The notes under the pieces are model-generated. The model was not told where the DNA came from. It saw nothing but the letters and a program-made list of their open reading frames with translations, and searched no databases. Positions 51,346 to 62,000 of a stretch of 64,000 nucleotides of DNA are shown in pieces. The stretch is from positions 496,001-560,000 of the forward strand of contig NZ_VFJE01000056.1 of the NCBI RefSeq assembly GCF_006385255.1, written 5' to 3'. The position numbers were made by a program, and so were the translations under genes. Each line of letters begins with the position of its first letter. Position 1 is the stretch's first letter. Source of the DNA: Flavobacterium microcysteis (GTDB taxonomy: Bacteria > Bacteroidota > Bacteroidia > Flavobacteriales > Flavobacteriaceae).

Positions 51346-51385
51346 GCCGATGAGAGTCGGCCGATTTCTTGTGGACTTTCCACAA
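51346..51385 (+). ncRNA. Two-hairpin element between DUF6660 and cusA genes
   Basis: Two adjacent stem-loops: GCCGA (51346-51350) / TCGGC (51357-51361), then TTGTGGA (51369-51375) / TCCACAA (51379-51385) with a 3-nt loop. There is no T-run, so it is not a classic terminator. It could set the relative levels of DUF6660 and pump mRNA or act as a leader element. Only the potential pairing is seen. Confidence 0.35.
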
Positions 51386-51436
51386 ATACACCCGTAATAA
51401 GGATAAAATCAACATTTATACTAATTCTCATAATCT

Positions 51437-54400
51437 ATGTTAGATAAGATTATACATTTCAGCATCCATAATAAATTTATTATTGGGCTGTTTACACTGG
51501 CACTCATAATCGTAGGAAGCTATTCACTTTATAAGCTTCCGATCGATGCCCTGCCGGATATTACCAATAACCAGGTACAGATTATCACAAGTTCGCCATC
51601 CTTGTCAACACAGGATGTGGAACAATTTATAACCTATCCGATTGAACAGGCCGTAAAACCCATTCCAAAAATTGTAGAATTACGTTCTATCAGCCGATTT
51701 GGACTAAGCGTAGTTACTGTCGTTTTTGAAGAAGATACAGACATCTACTGGGCACGTGCGCAAATTTCCGAGCGTATAAAAGAAGCGGAAAATATGATTC
51801 CTAAAAATGTTGGTACGCCAGAAATGGCTCCTGTCAGCACGGGATTGGGAGAAATATACCAATATGTCGTATTCCCTGAAAAGGGCTATGAAGACAAATA
51901 CAATGCAACAGAACTGCGCACGATTCAAGACTGGATTATCAAGCCACAGCTTCTTGGAACAAAAGGTGTTGCGGAAATCAATACCTTGGGAGGTTATCTC
52001 AAGCAGTATGAAATTGCCGTACAGCCTGACAAGCTGAAAAGTATGGGAGTAACCATTCCCGAAATATTTACAGCATTGGAATCCAATAACGAAAATACGG
52101 GCGGAGCTTATATTGACAAAAAACCATATGCCTATTTTATCAGGGGAATTGGTATGGTCAATAATATTGAAGACATCAGCAAGATTGTTGTCAAAAACCA
52201 GAACGGAATTCCTATTCTTATTCGTGATATTGCCAAGGTGCAGATAGGGAGCAGCATTCGTTATGGAGCTGTAACCAAAGACGGCAAAGGCGAAGAAGTG
52301 AGCGGTATGGTCATGATGCTTAAAGGCGAAAACAGTGGCGAGGTCGTAAAAAGAGTAAAGGAAAAGATGGAACAGATTAAAAAATCGCTTCCTGAAGGCG
52401 TTTCCATCGAACCATTTATGGACCGAACTAAATTGGTTGACAAGGCCATAAGTACAGTACAGACCAACCTGATTGAAGGTGCGCTTATCGTAATTTTTAT
52501 ATTGGTACTGTTGCTAGGAAATTGGCGTGCAGGACTGGTCGTTGCTTCGGTAATTCCGCTGGCATTGCTTTTTGCCATTACCATGATGCGGATTTTTGGA
52601 GTCAGTGGTAACCTGATGAGCCTTGGTGCGATTGATTTCGGGATTATCGTCGATGGAGCCGTTATTATAGTCGAGGCCATAATTCACAGATTGCAAGTCC
52701 GGAAAAAAGAGAATCTCACGGCGGCTCAAATGGACGAACAAGTCTATCAGGCCTCTGTGAAAATCAGAAGCAGTGCTGCTTTTGGGGAAATTATCATCCT
52801 GATCGTTTACCTTCCGATTCTTGCTTTGGTTGGAATTGAAGGAAAAATGTTTAGCCCAATGGCACAGACAGTTTCTTTTGCCATTTTAGGAGCTTTTATC
52901 CTTTCGCTTACTTATGTTCCGATGATGAGTGCATTAGTGCTGAAAAAACAAACCGGACATAAAAAAAATATAAGCGACAGGATTATTGATAGCATCCATA
53001 ATTTTTATAGCCCATTGCTTCAAAAAGCATTGCAGGCAAAAAGAGCCGTTATTATTTCGGCTGTTGGTTTGTTTGCGGCTGCCTTGTTTTTGTTTAGCTC
53101 TCTAGGAGGTGAGTTTATCCCAACGCTGGACGAAGGCGATATTGCTACCCATCTTATTATTGCTTCGGGAAGTTCGCTATCACAAGAAGTTGAAGCGACT
53201 ACAAAAGCCGAAAAAATATTGAAAGCCAAATTCCCGGAAATCAAGATGATTGTCACAAAAATCGGAAGTGCAGAAATACCAACCGATCCAATGCCAATTG
53301 AAGCCGGTGATATGATTATCCTTCTGAAAGATAAAAAAGAATGGACTTCGGCTAAAACGAAAGAAGAACTTATGGAAAAGATGGAAGAAGCATTGCAGGA
53401 AATTCCGGGTGCTACTACTGAGTTTTCCCAGCCAATACAGATGCGTTTCAACGAACTGATGACAGGTGTGCGAAGTGATGTCGCCATTAAGATTTTTGGA
53501 GACGATATCGACATGCTTGTAAGCAAAGGAGATGAAGTGCTGCAGCTCATTCAAGGAGTAGAGGGAGTTTCGGATGCCAAGCTGGAACGTGTGGCAGGAT
53601 TGCCACAGATTACCGTGCGCTACAACAAAGATAAACTGGCACTTTACGGATTAAATATAGGCGACCTAAACAGAGTTATCCGTATCGGTTTTGCAGGCGA
53701 AGCAGCCGGATTGATTTATGAAAAAGAAAAAAGATTTGAGCTTGTCGTAAGATTGGAAGCTGATAGCAGACAGGATATTGCCAATTTGAAATCCTTATTT
53801 ATCACCTTGCCTTCCGGAAACCAGATTCCGCTGGAACAGGTAGCCGATATCCAATACGAAGACGGGCCGATGCAAATTAGCCGTGAAGATGGAAGACGAA
53901 GAATTGTAGTAGGTTTCAACGTTAGAGGTAAGGATGTCAAAAGAGTTGTGGAAGAAATTCAGGCAAAATTAGACAAGCAATTAAAACTTCCTGATGGTTA
54001 TTATACAACCTATGGCGGACAGTTCGAAAACCTAATTGATGCTAACAAACGTTTGATGGTTGCCGTTCCGATTGCTTTAGGATTGATTTTTATCTTATTG
54101 TATTTTACGTTTAATTCTGTCAAGCAGTCACTCTTAATATTTACAGCAATTCCACTGTCTGCAATTGGAGGAGTGTTTGCTCTTTGGATTCGGGGCATGC
54201 CTTTCAGTATTTCCGCCGGTGTCGGATTCATTGCATTATTTGGAGTTGCCGTATTAAACGGAATCGTACTGATAGCTTATTTCAATCAACTAAAAAAAGA
54301 AGGTATGGATGATATTTATGAACGCATAAAAGAAGGAACCAAAGTAAGATTGCGACCAGTTATCCTTACGGCGTCTGTTGCATCACTGGGCTTCCTGCCT

Positions 54401-55783
54401 ATGGCAATCAGCAGCAGCGCAGGAGCAGAAGTACAAAAGCCATTGGCAACTGTCGTAATTGGCGGATTGCTGACTGCAACTATCCTAACACTGATTGTGC
54501 TTCCGATTCTGTATTATTATTTTGAAAAAGGCTTTATCAAAAGCAAAAATACGGCTATAGCTTCTATTCTTGTTCTGGCACTTTTTTCAACTACTGCCAA
54601 TGCTCAGGAAGTTCCTAAAACCTTAGGATTGAAACAAGCCATAGAATTGGGATTGAAAAACAATACGCTGATACAGTCTTCAGAACTGGAAAGCAAGATG
54701 CAGTCGCAATTGAAAGGCACGGCATTCGATCTTCCAAAGACCGAAATTACGGGAACATTTGGTCAGTTAAATACCAATGCCCAGGATAAAAATTTCAGCG
54801 TTTCCCAAAGTTTTAGCCCATTCCAATATGGAGCCAGAAGAAAACTGCTACTTGAAAACAGTAATTTGAGTCAGTTAAAAGCGGGAGTCACTAAACAAGA
54901 AGTAACGTTTAACATCCGGCAGTCCTGGAATGCGATGCTCTATTATTCAGAACTCAACAAAATGTTGTCCAGACAGAATAAGCTGATGCAAAAATTTGTC
55001 CGTTCGGCTTCACTTCGTTTTGATACGGGAGAAACCAATTCGCTTGAAAAAACAACGGCCTTGGCAAAACAGCAAGAGCTGGAACAAAGAATCAAGCAGA
55101 ACGACGCCATGATTCTTGTAGAAAAATCCAAAATCAGGACTTTCCTGAATAGGAAAGAAGAATTTGCAGTAAGCGATACGTCTTTTACAGCGTTACCTTC
55201 ATTAGCGGTTTTGGATAGCGCTTTGGTAAAACAGAATCCAAATTATAAACTGGCACAACAACAAGTTGCGGTTGCCGAAGCGGGCAGGAAAGTTGAAAAA
55301 GCGGTAATGATGCCTGATATCACAGCAGGCTATTTTATCCAATCTTTCAAAGGAAGTCAGGAAGTAAACGGAGAAACGGTTTCTTATGATGGGACGCCAC
55401 GATTTCAGGGCTTTACCGTTGGAATTTCACTCCCGATTTTTGCAGGCAGCAGCGTTTCAAAAATCCAAGCAGCAAAAACAAATATCGAGGTTCAGCAAAA
55501 AAATGCAGCCTATATGGAAACGCAGCTTGTAAACCAGCATGAACAGCAGTTGCAGCAATTACAGACATTCCAATCGCTAATAGACTATTATAAAGGTACG
55601 GCGTTACCAAATGCTGACCTGATTAGTAAAAATGCAGAAAAGGCTTATATGAATGGCGATATTTCCTATGTGGAATATGTTCAGGGATTGGAAACCGCTT
55701 TAGACATCAGAACGAATTATATCAATGCAGTAAATAACTTTAACCAGACTGTAATCAACTTGCAGTTTTTGGCGAATCAATAA
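51437..55783 (+). CDS. CusA/CzcA heavy-metal RND pump fused to a TolC-type channel
   Basis: A 1448-residue fusion. Residues 1-1040 form a complete HME-type RND transporter: start DKIIHFSIHNKFIIGLF, periplasmic loops, and TM4 with the SLGAIDFGIIVDGAVIIVE proton-relay region typical of metal pumps. After the last pump helix, a hydrophobic stretch ends TTANAQ (Ala1056/Gln1057), and residues 1060-1448 match an outer-membrane TolC-like channel (LKQAIELGLKNN opening, helical OEP repeats). The junction reads like a buried signal peptide, so cleavage into pump and channel is possible. Followed 7 bp later by the adaptor gene. Metal specificity (Cu, Zn, Co, Cd) is undecided. Confidence 0.93.
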   Translation: MLDKIIHFSIHNKFIIGLFTLALIIVGSYSLYKLPIDALPDITNNQVQIITSSPSLSTQDVEQFITYPIEQAVKPIPKIVELRSISRFGLSVVTVVFEEDTDIYWARAQISERIKEAENMIPKNVGTPEMAPVSTGLGEIYQYVVFPEKGYEDKYNATELRTIQDWIIKPQLLGTKGVAEINTLGGYLKQYEIAVQPDKLKSMGVTIPEIFTALESNNENTGGAYIDKKPYAYFIRGIGMVNNIEDISKIVVKNQNGIPILIRDIAKVQIGSSIRYGAVTKDGKGEEVSGMVMMLKGENSGEVVKRVKEKMEQIKKSLPEGVSIEPFMDRTKLVDKAISTVQTNLIEGALIVIFILVLLLGNWRAGLVVASVIPLALLFAITMMRIFGVSGNLMSLGAIDFGIIVDGAVIIVEAIIHRLQVRKKENLTAAQMDEQVYQASVKIRSSAAFGEIIILIVYLPILALVGIEGKMFSPMAQTVSFAILGAFILSLTYVPMMSALVLKKQTGHKKNISDRIIDSIHNFYSPLLQKALQAKRAVIISAVGLFAAALFLFSSLGGEFIPTLDEGDIATHLIIASGSSLSQEVEATTKAEKILKAKFPEIKMIVTKIGSAEIPTDPMPIEAGDMIILLKDKKEWTSAKTKEELMEKMEEALQEIPGATTEFSQPIQMRFNELMTGVRSDVAIKIFGDDIDMLVSKGDEVLQLIQGVEGVSDAKLERVAGLPQITVRYNKDKLALYGLNIGDLNRVIRIGFAGEAAGLIYEKEKRFELVVRLEADSRQDIANLKSLFITLPSGNQIPLEQVADIQYEDGPMQISREDGRRRIVVGFNVRGKDVKRVVEEIQAKLDKQLKLPDGYYTTYGGQFENLIDANKRLMVAVPIALGLIFILLYFTFNSVKQSLLIFTAIPLSAIGGVFALWIRGMPFSISAGVGFIALFGVAVLNGIVLIAYFNQLKKEGMDDIYERIKEGTKVRLRPVILTASVASLGFLPMAISSSAGAEVQKPLATVVIGGLLTATILTLIVLPILYYYFEKGFIKSKNTAIASILVLALFSTTANAQEVPKTLGLKQAIELGLKNNTLIQSSELESKMQSQLKGTAFDLPKTEITGTFGQLNTNAQDKNFSVSQSFSPFQYGARRKLLLENSNLSQLKAGVTKQEVTFNIRQSWNAMLYYSELNKMLSRQNKLMQKFVRSASLRFDTGETNSLEKTTALAKQQELEQRIKQNDAMILVEKSKIRTFLNRKEEFAVSDTSFTALPSLAVLDSALVKQNPNYKLAQQQVAVAEAGRKVEKAVMMPDITAGYFIQSFKGSQEVNGETVSYDGTPRFQGFTVGISLPIFAGSSVSKIQAAKTNIEVQQKNAAYMETQLVNQHEQQLQQLQTFQSLIDYYKGTALPNADLISKNAEKAYMNGDISYVEYVQGLETALDIRTNYINAVNNFNQTVINLQFLANQ

Positions 55784-55790
55784 TAAGAAC

Positions 55791-57056
55791 ATGAACAGAA
55801 AAAAAATAGTATACGGAAGCCTTGCGGCAATTGCTATCGCTTTGATTCTCTATTTCTCACTTCGACATACCGACCATGATGGTCATAATCACGATGAAAA
55901 AACCGCTGAAGGCGAACCAAAAGAAACTGTTTCCGCCAAAGAAGTCGAATTGAATGAGGCGCAATACAAAGCCGCTGGAGTTGAGATAGGGACTTTTGTA
56001 ATGAAAAATTTGAGTGATGTTGTAAATGCTAATGGTTATACCAAACTCCCGCCGCAAAATCAGGCAGATGTTTCAGTACATCTTACAGGAATTGTCAAGT
56101 CCATAAATGTTATTGAGGGACAAGCGGTGAAAAAAGGTCAGGTACTGGCAACCATAGAAAGCCCGGAATTTGCTAAATTGCAGGAAGCATATCAGACTTC
56201 AAAAAGCAATCTGGAATTTCTGACGCTGGAATATGAACGCCAGAAAACATTAAGCGAAGAAAATGTCAATTCCAAAAAAATCTTCCAGAAGACAAAGGCA
56301 GATTTTGAAACAGAAAAGGCAAGATTAAGTTCCTTGAAGCAGCAATTGAGTCTGCTCAATCTGAATGGAAGTTCTAGTGCAGGTTCTATAATGCCTATTG
56401 TAGCACCAATTTCAGGCTTTATTACTGAAATAAACATCAAAATAGGAAGTAATGCCGAAGTAGGGAAACCGCTATTAAGCATAGTCGACAATTCACAATT
56501 GCACGTAGACCTTTTGGTATATGAAAAAGATTTGCAGAAAGTAAAAGCGGGACAGAACATCCGATTTGTACTGACCAATCAGGACAATACGGAAATTAAA
56601 GGGAAAGTTTTTAACGTAGGTAAAGCTTTTGAAAATGAAACAAAATCCGTAGCAGTTCATGCCGATATTATTAATAAAAGCCAAACATTAATTCCTGGGA
56701 TGTATGTCAATGCCTTGATCGATGTTGGAGCTAAAGATGTACAGGCACTTCCGTTAGATGCCATTGTTAAAGCAGAAGGAAGAGAATTTATCTTCATCCT
56801 TGAAGAAGGACACGAAGAAGAAACACATGACGCCGAAGAAGGTCATTCACATGAAGACGGACATAAACATGAGGAAGCAGGCAAGATGTATCATTTTCAA
56901 AGAATAGAAGTAAAGACAGGAACATCACAATTGGGATATGTTCAGGTTTCGGTACTTCAGAAAATCGATGCCAATGCCAAGATTGTCTTGAAAGGAGCCT
57001 ATTACATCCAAAGCCACTTGCTAAAAAGTGAAGGTGGCGGCGGACACTCACATTAA
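55791..57056 (+). CDS. CzcB/CusB-type periplasmic adaptor with His-rich loops
   Basis: A 421-residue membrane-fusion protein. After an N-terminal helix (about 5-24) comes HTDHDGHNHDE, a metal-binding His cluster. The lipoyl/hairpin region has VHLTGIVKSINVIEGQ and PIVAPISGFITEINIK; the beta-barrel domain follows. A second cluster (GHEEETHDAEEGHSHEDGHKH) interrupts the C-terminal domain near 343-365, and the protein ends GGGGHSH. His-rich inserts point to capture of Zn, Ni, Co or Cu ions in the periplasm and delivery to the RND pump encoded 7 bp upstream. Confidence 0.92.
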   Translation: MNRKKIVYGSLAAIAIALILYFSLRHTDHDGHNHDEKTAEGEPKETVSAKEVELNEAQYKAAGVEIGTFVMKNLSDVVNANGYTKLPPQNQADVSVHLTGIVKSINVIEGQAVKKGQVLATIESPEFAKLQEAYQTSKSNLEFLTLEYERQKTLSEENVNSKKIFQKTKADFETEKARLSSLKQQLSLLNLNGSSSAGSIMPIVAPISGFITEINIKIGSNAEVGKPLLSIVDNSQLHVDLLVYEKDLQKVKAGQNIRFVLTNQDNTEIKGKVFNVGKAFENETKSVAVHADIINKSQTLIPGMYVNALIDVGAKDVQALPLDAIVKAEGREFIFILEEGHEEETHDAEEGHSHEDGHKHEEAGKMYHFQRIEVKTGTSQLGYVQVSVLQKIDANAKIVLKGAYYIQSHLLKSEGGGGHSH

Positions 57057-57071
57057 TTAAAAACATGATGT

Positions 57072-58970
57072 ATGGCACACGATCATAGCGAAGTAGGACA
57101 TTCGCACAGCCACGACGAGAGTAAATGGAAAACCTATTTTCCCGTCATAAGCAGTTTTCTGCTTTTGATTTTGGGAATCTGGTTTGAACAATCAGAAATG
57201 GGATTTTTTAAATATCCCGTAGATTTGATATGGTATATTGTCGCTTACCTTTTGGTAGGATTAAAAGTCAATTACCAAGCTTTAAAAGAAATCCGTAACG
57301 GAAATGTTTTTTCTGAATTTTTCCTGATGTCTATTGCCACCATAGGTGCATTTTTAATCGGGGAATATTCTGAAGGTGTAGCGGTTATGTTGTTTTATGC
57401 CGTAGGAGAATTGTTCCAGGATGCTGCAGTTCAAAGAGCACAACGCAGTATCAAAGCATTACTCGATATACGCCCCGATACGGTAACCGTAATCCGAAAC
57501 GGAGAACCAGTGGTAGTAAATCCTTCCGAAGTCCAAATAGGAGAAATCATCCAGATGAAACCGGGAGAAAAAGTAGCATTGGATGGAGAATTGATATCAG
57601 ACAACGCTTCATTTAACACTGCGGCACTGACAGGTGAAAGCAAACCCGATACAAAAATAAGAGGGGAAGCGGTTTTAGCAGGGATGATCAATCTTCAAAC
57701 TCTTATAGATGTTAAAGTTACGGCACTGTTCAGAGATAGCAAACTTTCCAGAATCCTCGAGATGGTACAGGAAGCTACAGCACGAAAATCAAAGACGCAG
57801 CTTTTTATTTCCAGATTTGCCAAAATTTATACGCCAATAGTAGTATTTCTTGCCATTGCCATAGTTTCTTTACCGTACTTTTTTGTAGAAAACTATGTTT
57901 TTAATGACTGGCTATATCGTGGATTGGTTTTCTTGGTAATTTCCTGTCCTTGTGCTTTGGTAATATCAATTCCATTAGGGTATTTTGGAGGTATAGGACT
58001 GGCTTCACGCAATGGAATCCTGTTTAAAGGAAGCAATTATCTGGATGTGATGACAAAAACAGATGTTGTCGTAATGGACAAAACGGGTACATTAACCAAA
58101 GGTATTTTTGAAGTACAAGAAGTCGTATCGGTTATAGACCAAAAAGAATTATTGTTTTTGACAGCGGCCTTGGAAAGCAAATCAACACACCCTATTGCCA
58201 ATGCAATTGCCAGATATTCCAATGGAAGTTATAAAAATGCCGCTGTTTCTGAAGTAGAAGAAATTGCGGGGTATGGATTAGAAGGAATCGTAGATGGCAA
58301 GACAGTACTGGCCGGAAACCTGAAACTGCTTAAAAAGTTTAATGTTGATTATGACAAAACAATCGAAACCAAAGTTGAGACGATTGTAGCTGTGGCCGTT
58401 GATGGAGTTTACGCCGGTTATTTTGTAATTGCCGATGAATTAAAAGAAGACGCCAAGGCTGCAATTTCAAGCCTGCATGCGTTAAACGTACAAACGGTTA
58501 TGCTTAGCGGTGATAAGCAGAGCATTGTGGATAAAGTCGCAAAAGAATTAGGTGTCGATACCGCTTTTGGAAATTTACTTCCTGAAAACAAAGTAGAAAA
58601 AGTCCAGGAGCTAAAAGATCAAGCAAAGACTATCGTATTTGTAGGTGATGGAGTAAATGATGCTCCTGTTATTGCACTTGCCGATGCGGGAATGGCGATG
58701 GGAGGTTTGGGAAGCGATGCGACAATAGAAACTGCCGATATCGTAATCCAGAACGACCAGCCGAGCAAAATTCCAGCCTCTATAAAAATAGGAAAAGTGA
58801 CCCGAAGAATTGTCATGCAGAATATCACCCTGGCATTTGGCGTAAAAGTAATCGTGCTTATTTTAGGAGCAGGAGGTTTGGCTACCTTATGGGAAGCCGT
58901 ATTTGCTGATGTTGGAGTGGCGCTTTTGGCAATTCTGAATGCCGTCAGGATTCAAAGAATGAAAATATAA
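57072..58970 (+). CDS. Zn/Cd/Pb-type P1B heavy-metal ATPase
   Basis: A 632-residue metal-exporting P-type ATPase. Instead of an HMA domain, the N-terminus is a His-rich tail (MAHDHSEVGHSHSHDE). It has TGES (187-190), the membrane CPC at 292-294 (SCPCAL), phosphorylation site Asp336 in DKTGT, an HP motif in KSTHPIANAI, GDGVNDAP, and an Asp in the last helix (FADVGVALLAILN), the pattern of P1B-2 Zn/Cd/Pb pumps. It moves cytoplasmic metal to the periplasm, where the CzcB/CusA system encoded just upstream can expel it. Last gene of the operon. Confidence 0.94.
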   Translation: MAHDHSEVGHSHSHDESKWKTYFPVISSFLLLILGIWFEQSEMGFFKYPVDLIWYIVAYLLVGLKVNYQALKEIRNGNVFSEFFLMSIATIGAFLIGEYSEGVAVMLFYAVGELFQDAAVQRAQRSIKALLDIRPDTVTVIRNGEPVVVNPSEVQIGEIIQMKPGEKVALDGELISDNASFNTAALTGESKPDTKIRGEAVLAGMINLQTLIDVKVTALFRDSKLSRILEMVQEATARKSKTQLFISRFAKIYTPIVVFLAIAIVSLPYFFVENYVFNDWLYRGLVFLVISCPCALVISIPLGYFGGIGLASRNGILFKGSNYLDVMTKTDVVVMDKTGTLTKGIFEVQEVVSVIDQKELLFLTAALESKSTHPIANAIARYSNGSYKNAAVSEVEEIAGYGLEGIVDGKTVLAGNLKLLKKFNVDYDKTIETKVETIVAVAVDGVYAGYFVIADELKEDAKAAISSLHALNVQTVMLSGDKQSIVDKVAKELGVDTAFGNLLPENKVEKVQELKDQAKTIVFVGDGVNDAPVIALADAGMAMGGLGSDATIETADIVIQNDQPSKIPASIKIGKVTRRIVMQNITLAFGVKVIVLILGAGGLATLWEAVFADVGVALLAILNAVRIQRMKI

Positions 58971-58978
58971 TAAATGAA

Positions 58979-59013
58979 GAAACCATCAATAACAATTGAT
59001 GGTTTCTCTTTTT
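58979..59013 (+). terminator. Terminator of the metal-efflux operon
   Basis: Perfect 12-bp stem GAAACCATCAAT (58979-58990) / ATTGATGGTTTC (58995-59006), 4-nt loop, then TCTTTTTT. Confidence 0.9.
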
Positions 59014-59054
59014 TATGCGGTTGCTGGCTCAGTAAGCCGGCATAAGACAAAAGC

Positions 59055-62000
59055 TTATTTTATAGCAACTTTTTTAGAAACTGTAGTGTTTCCAGATTTG
59101 ATTTGGATGATATAGATTCCTTTTTGTGCATTTCCTAAATCGATTACTTCTTGAGAAGCTACTTTTTTAGAAAGGATGCTTTTTCCTAATGAATCAAATA
59201 CTGTAATATCAGCATTTTCACCAGCAAAATCTAATTGGAATTGACCGTTGTTTGGATTTGGGTATAATTTTATTTCGCTATTCAAAGCTGTAGTGTTTTT
59301 TTTAACGCTAGTTGCAGCAGCTCTTGGAGAAGCACTGTAGCAAGTCCAAGCCACGTCATCAATGATTGTTCTGTTTACGCTGTTTCTGATTTCGATAGTA
59401 GCGTTTCCAGAAACGTTAATAGCTTGAGAATAAACAGTTGTAGACGTTGATGTAACAGCAATGTCACCACCATATTGTACTCCGTTTACGAATACTTTCA
59501 AAACAGAATCACCTGTGAAAACTCTTTGGTAGTTGAAAGACAAAGTACCAATACCTGTAGTAATAGCAGTTGTGTTAGTCAAAGTTCCTGTTCTTAGAGC
59601 GATAGCATCTCCATTCAAATCCTGATCAGTTCTAGCATCAGAAGCAGACCAATTGATGCTGTTGTTTCCTGTCCATGTTCTGTTAGCATAAGTACTTGAG
59701 CTGCTTCCTAGGTTAGAGAAAGTTTCTGTACCTCCAACACATGGAGCACCAGTAGTCAAGATTTCATCGATTGCTGGAGTTGTAGAATAGAAAGGAGCTC
59801 CAATACACTCAGCGTTGTATGGATAAACGATGATAGTATAGTTTGTGTTAGCAATTAAACCTGAAACATTAAAAGTAGCATTAGTACCAGCATAAACTAC
59901 TTTTCCAGCTCCAAGAGTATCATTTACATTGTAAACAGTTCCGTTAACCGGAGCAGTTACTGTACCACCTGTACTCATGATAGCAAGATATCCTGATGCT
60001 GTAATAGCAGAAACAGAAACTGTAGCAGAAGTGTCAGTTACATTAGAGCTGCTGATTACAGCTGTTCCGTCAGGAGCAACACAGTTTTCCTGAACGCTAG
60101 CTTTAAGATTGATAACGCAAGAACCTTCGTTAGCATCATTGTTTACAACAGTAAGAGTTGCAGGCTTGTTTCCAAGAGTAGCACCGTTGAATTGTACTTC
60201 AACTTCAATAGCACTTGTAGGAACCAATGTAAAAGGAACAGATGGAGAAAGGATAGTGTAGTTAACAGCATCGCTTAATGTAAGAGCGCTTACTTCTAAA
60301 TCCTGATTACCTAAATTCTCAACAGTAAAGATGATGTTTTTGTTTGTGTTTGGAAGAACAGCTCCAAAATCGATTGTGAAATTACCACATTCTTTTAGGT
60401 TTAGTTCACTGTCAGAAAGTTGGATTTCTGGTCCGTTTGGTACAGTATAGCAATTCCAAGACAAATCGTCAATGATAGTTCTGTTACCGCTGTTTCTGAT
60501 TTCGATAGTTACTGGTCCAGCAACATCGATAGCATGAGAAAATGCAGTAGTAGTGTCAGAAGAAACAGTAATGTCTCCACCATATTGTACTCCGTTTACG
60601 AATACTTTTAGAGTTGAATCACCTGTGAATACTCTTTTGTAGTTGAAGTTCAATGTTCCGATACCACCTGCAACAGCAGTCGTGTTTTTAAGGATACCAG
60701 TTCTCAAAGCAATAGCATCACCAGTCAAATCCTGGTCATTTCTTGAGTCAGTAGCAGACCAAGTTACACCATTATCACCTGTCCAAGTTCTAGAAGTATA
60801 AGTACTAGAAGCAGTTCCTAAGTTAGAGAATGTCTCGTTTCCACCAATACATGGAGCTACTGGAGTTGAAAACGCCTCATCAATTGAAGCTTCAGTATAA
60901 TATAATGGACCTCCTGTACAATTAGTATTATTGTATGGGAATATGAAGATATGGTATGAAGTGCTTTCTATAAGTCCAGAAAGAGAAAAAGTAGCATTAG
61001 TTCCTTTGTAAGCAACTGTTCCACCACCTAAAGCGTCACCAACATTATAGCTAGTAGCATTTGCAGGAACAGCAGATAAAGTGCTAGATGTTGAGATAAC
61101 TGCAAGGTAAGCATCAGCAGCAGCGCTTGTTATAGCTACATTTGCAGAAGAATGTGTAATTCCTGAAACAGCAACATCACCAGCAGTGATAGCTGGAGCA
61201 ACACATGGCTGTAGAGCAGTTCCTACTAAGTTAACTACGCAAGAAGCTTCGTCAGTATCGTTGCTTACAACAGTCAAAGTAGAATTTTTAACACCAGCAG
61301 TTGTTCCTTGGAAACGAACTAAAACTAATCCAGAACCAGATGGTGCAACTGTAAAAGGAACAGAAGGAGAAATGATTGTAAAGTCTGTTGAATTGCTTAA
61401 AGTCAACGCACTAACATTCAAAGCAGCAGTTCCAAGGTTCTTAACAGTGAATACAGCATCATTGTACTGGTTTACAGCGTGTGATCCAAAATCAACAGAA
61501 AGACTTCCACACTCACGGTTAGTACCTGCAGCATCAGCTAATTGGATTTCTGGACCAGCAACAGTAGCATTGCAGCTCCAAGTCAAATCGTCAACAATAG
61601 TTCTGTTACCACTGTTTCTGATTTCGATAACTGCATTTCCTGATACGTTTACAGCAAAAGAAAAAGTAGCTGATACATCAGAAGTAACAGCAATATCTCC
61701 ACCATACTGAGTACCATTTACAAATACTTTCAAAGTAGAATTTCCTGAAAATACTCTCTTGTATTTGAAGCTAAGTGTTCCAACACCGTTAGCAATGGTG
61801 CTGGTGTTTTTCAAGGTGCTCGTTCGCAAAGCAATTGCCTTACCTGTAAGCTCTTGATCTGTTCTTGCGTCTGTTGCAGACCAGGCTACGCCATTGTCAC
61901 CTGTCCATGTTCTTGTAGCATACGCACTAGCAGCAGTCCCAATATTTGAGAATGTTTCTGAACCTCCGGTACAATCGAATAGGTTCAATGCCAACGTACG

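Noticed and set aside
53020..53550. A 176-codon frame antisense to the RND-TolC fusion gene
   Set aside because: Serine/isoleucine-rich shadow translation of a well-supported gene with no start signals.
51437..55783. RND-TolC fusion as an assembly or frameshift artefact
   Set aside because: The frame is continuous through the junction, both halves are intact, and this fusion is known across Bacteroidota.
61186..61710. A 174-codon frame antisense to the T9SS cargo gene
   Set aside because: It mirrors a strongly biased repetitive coding sequence, has no matching domain or promoter, and its composition is explained by the sense codons.
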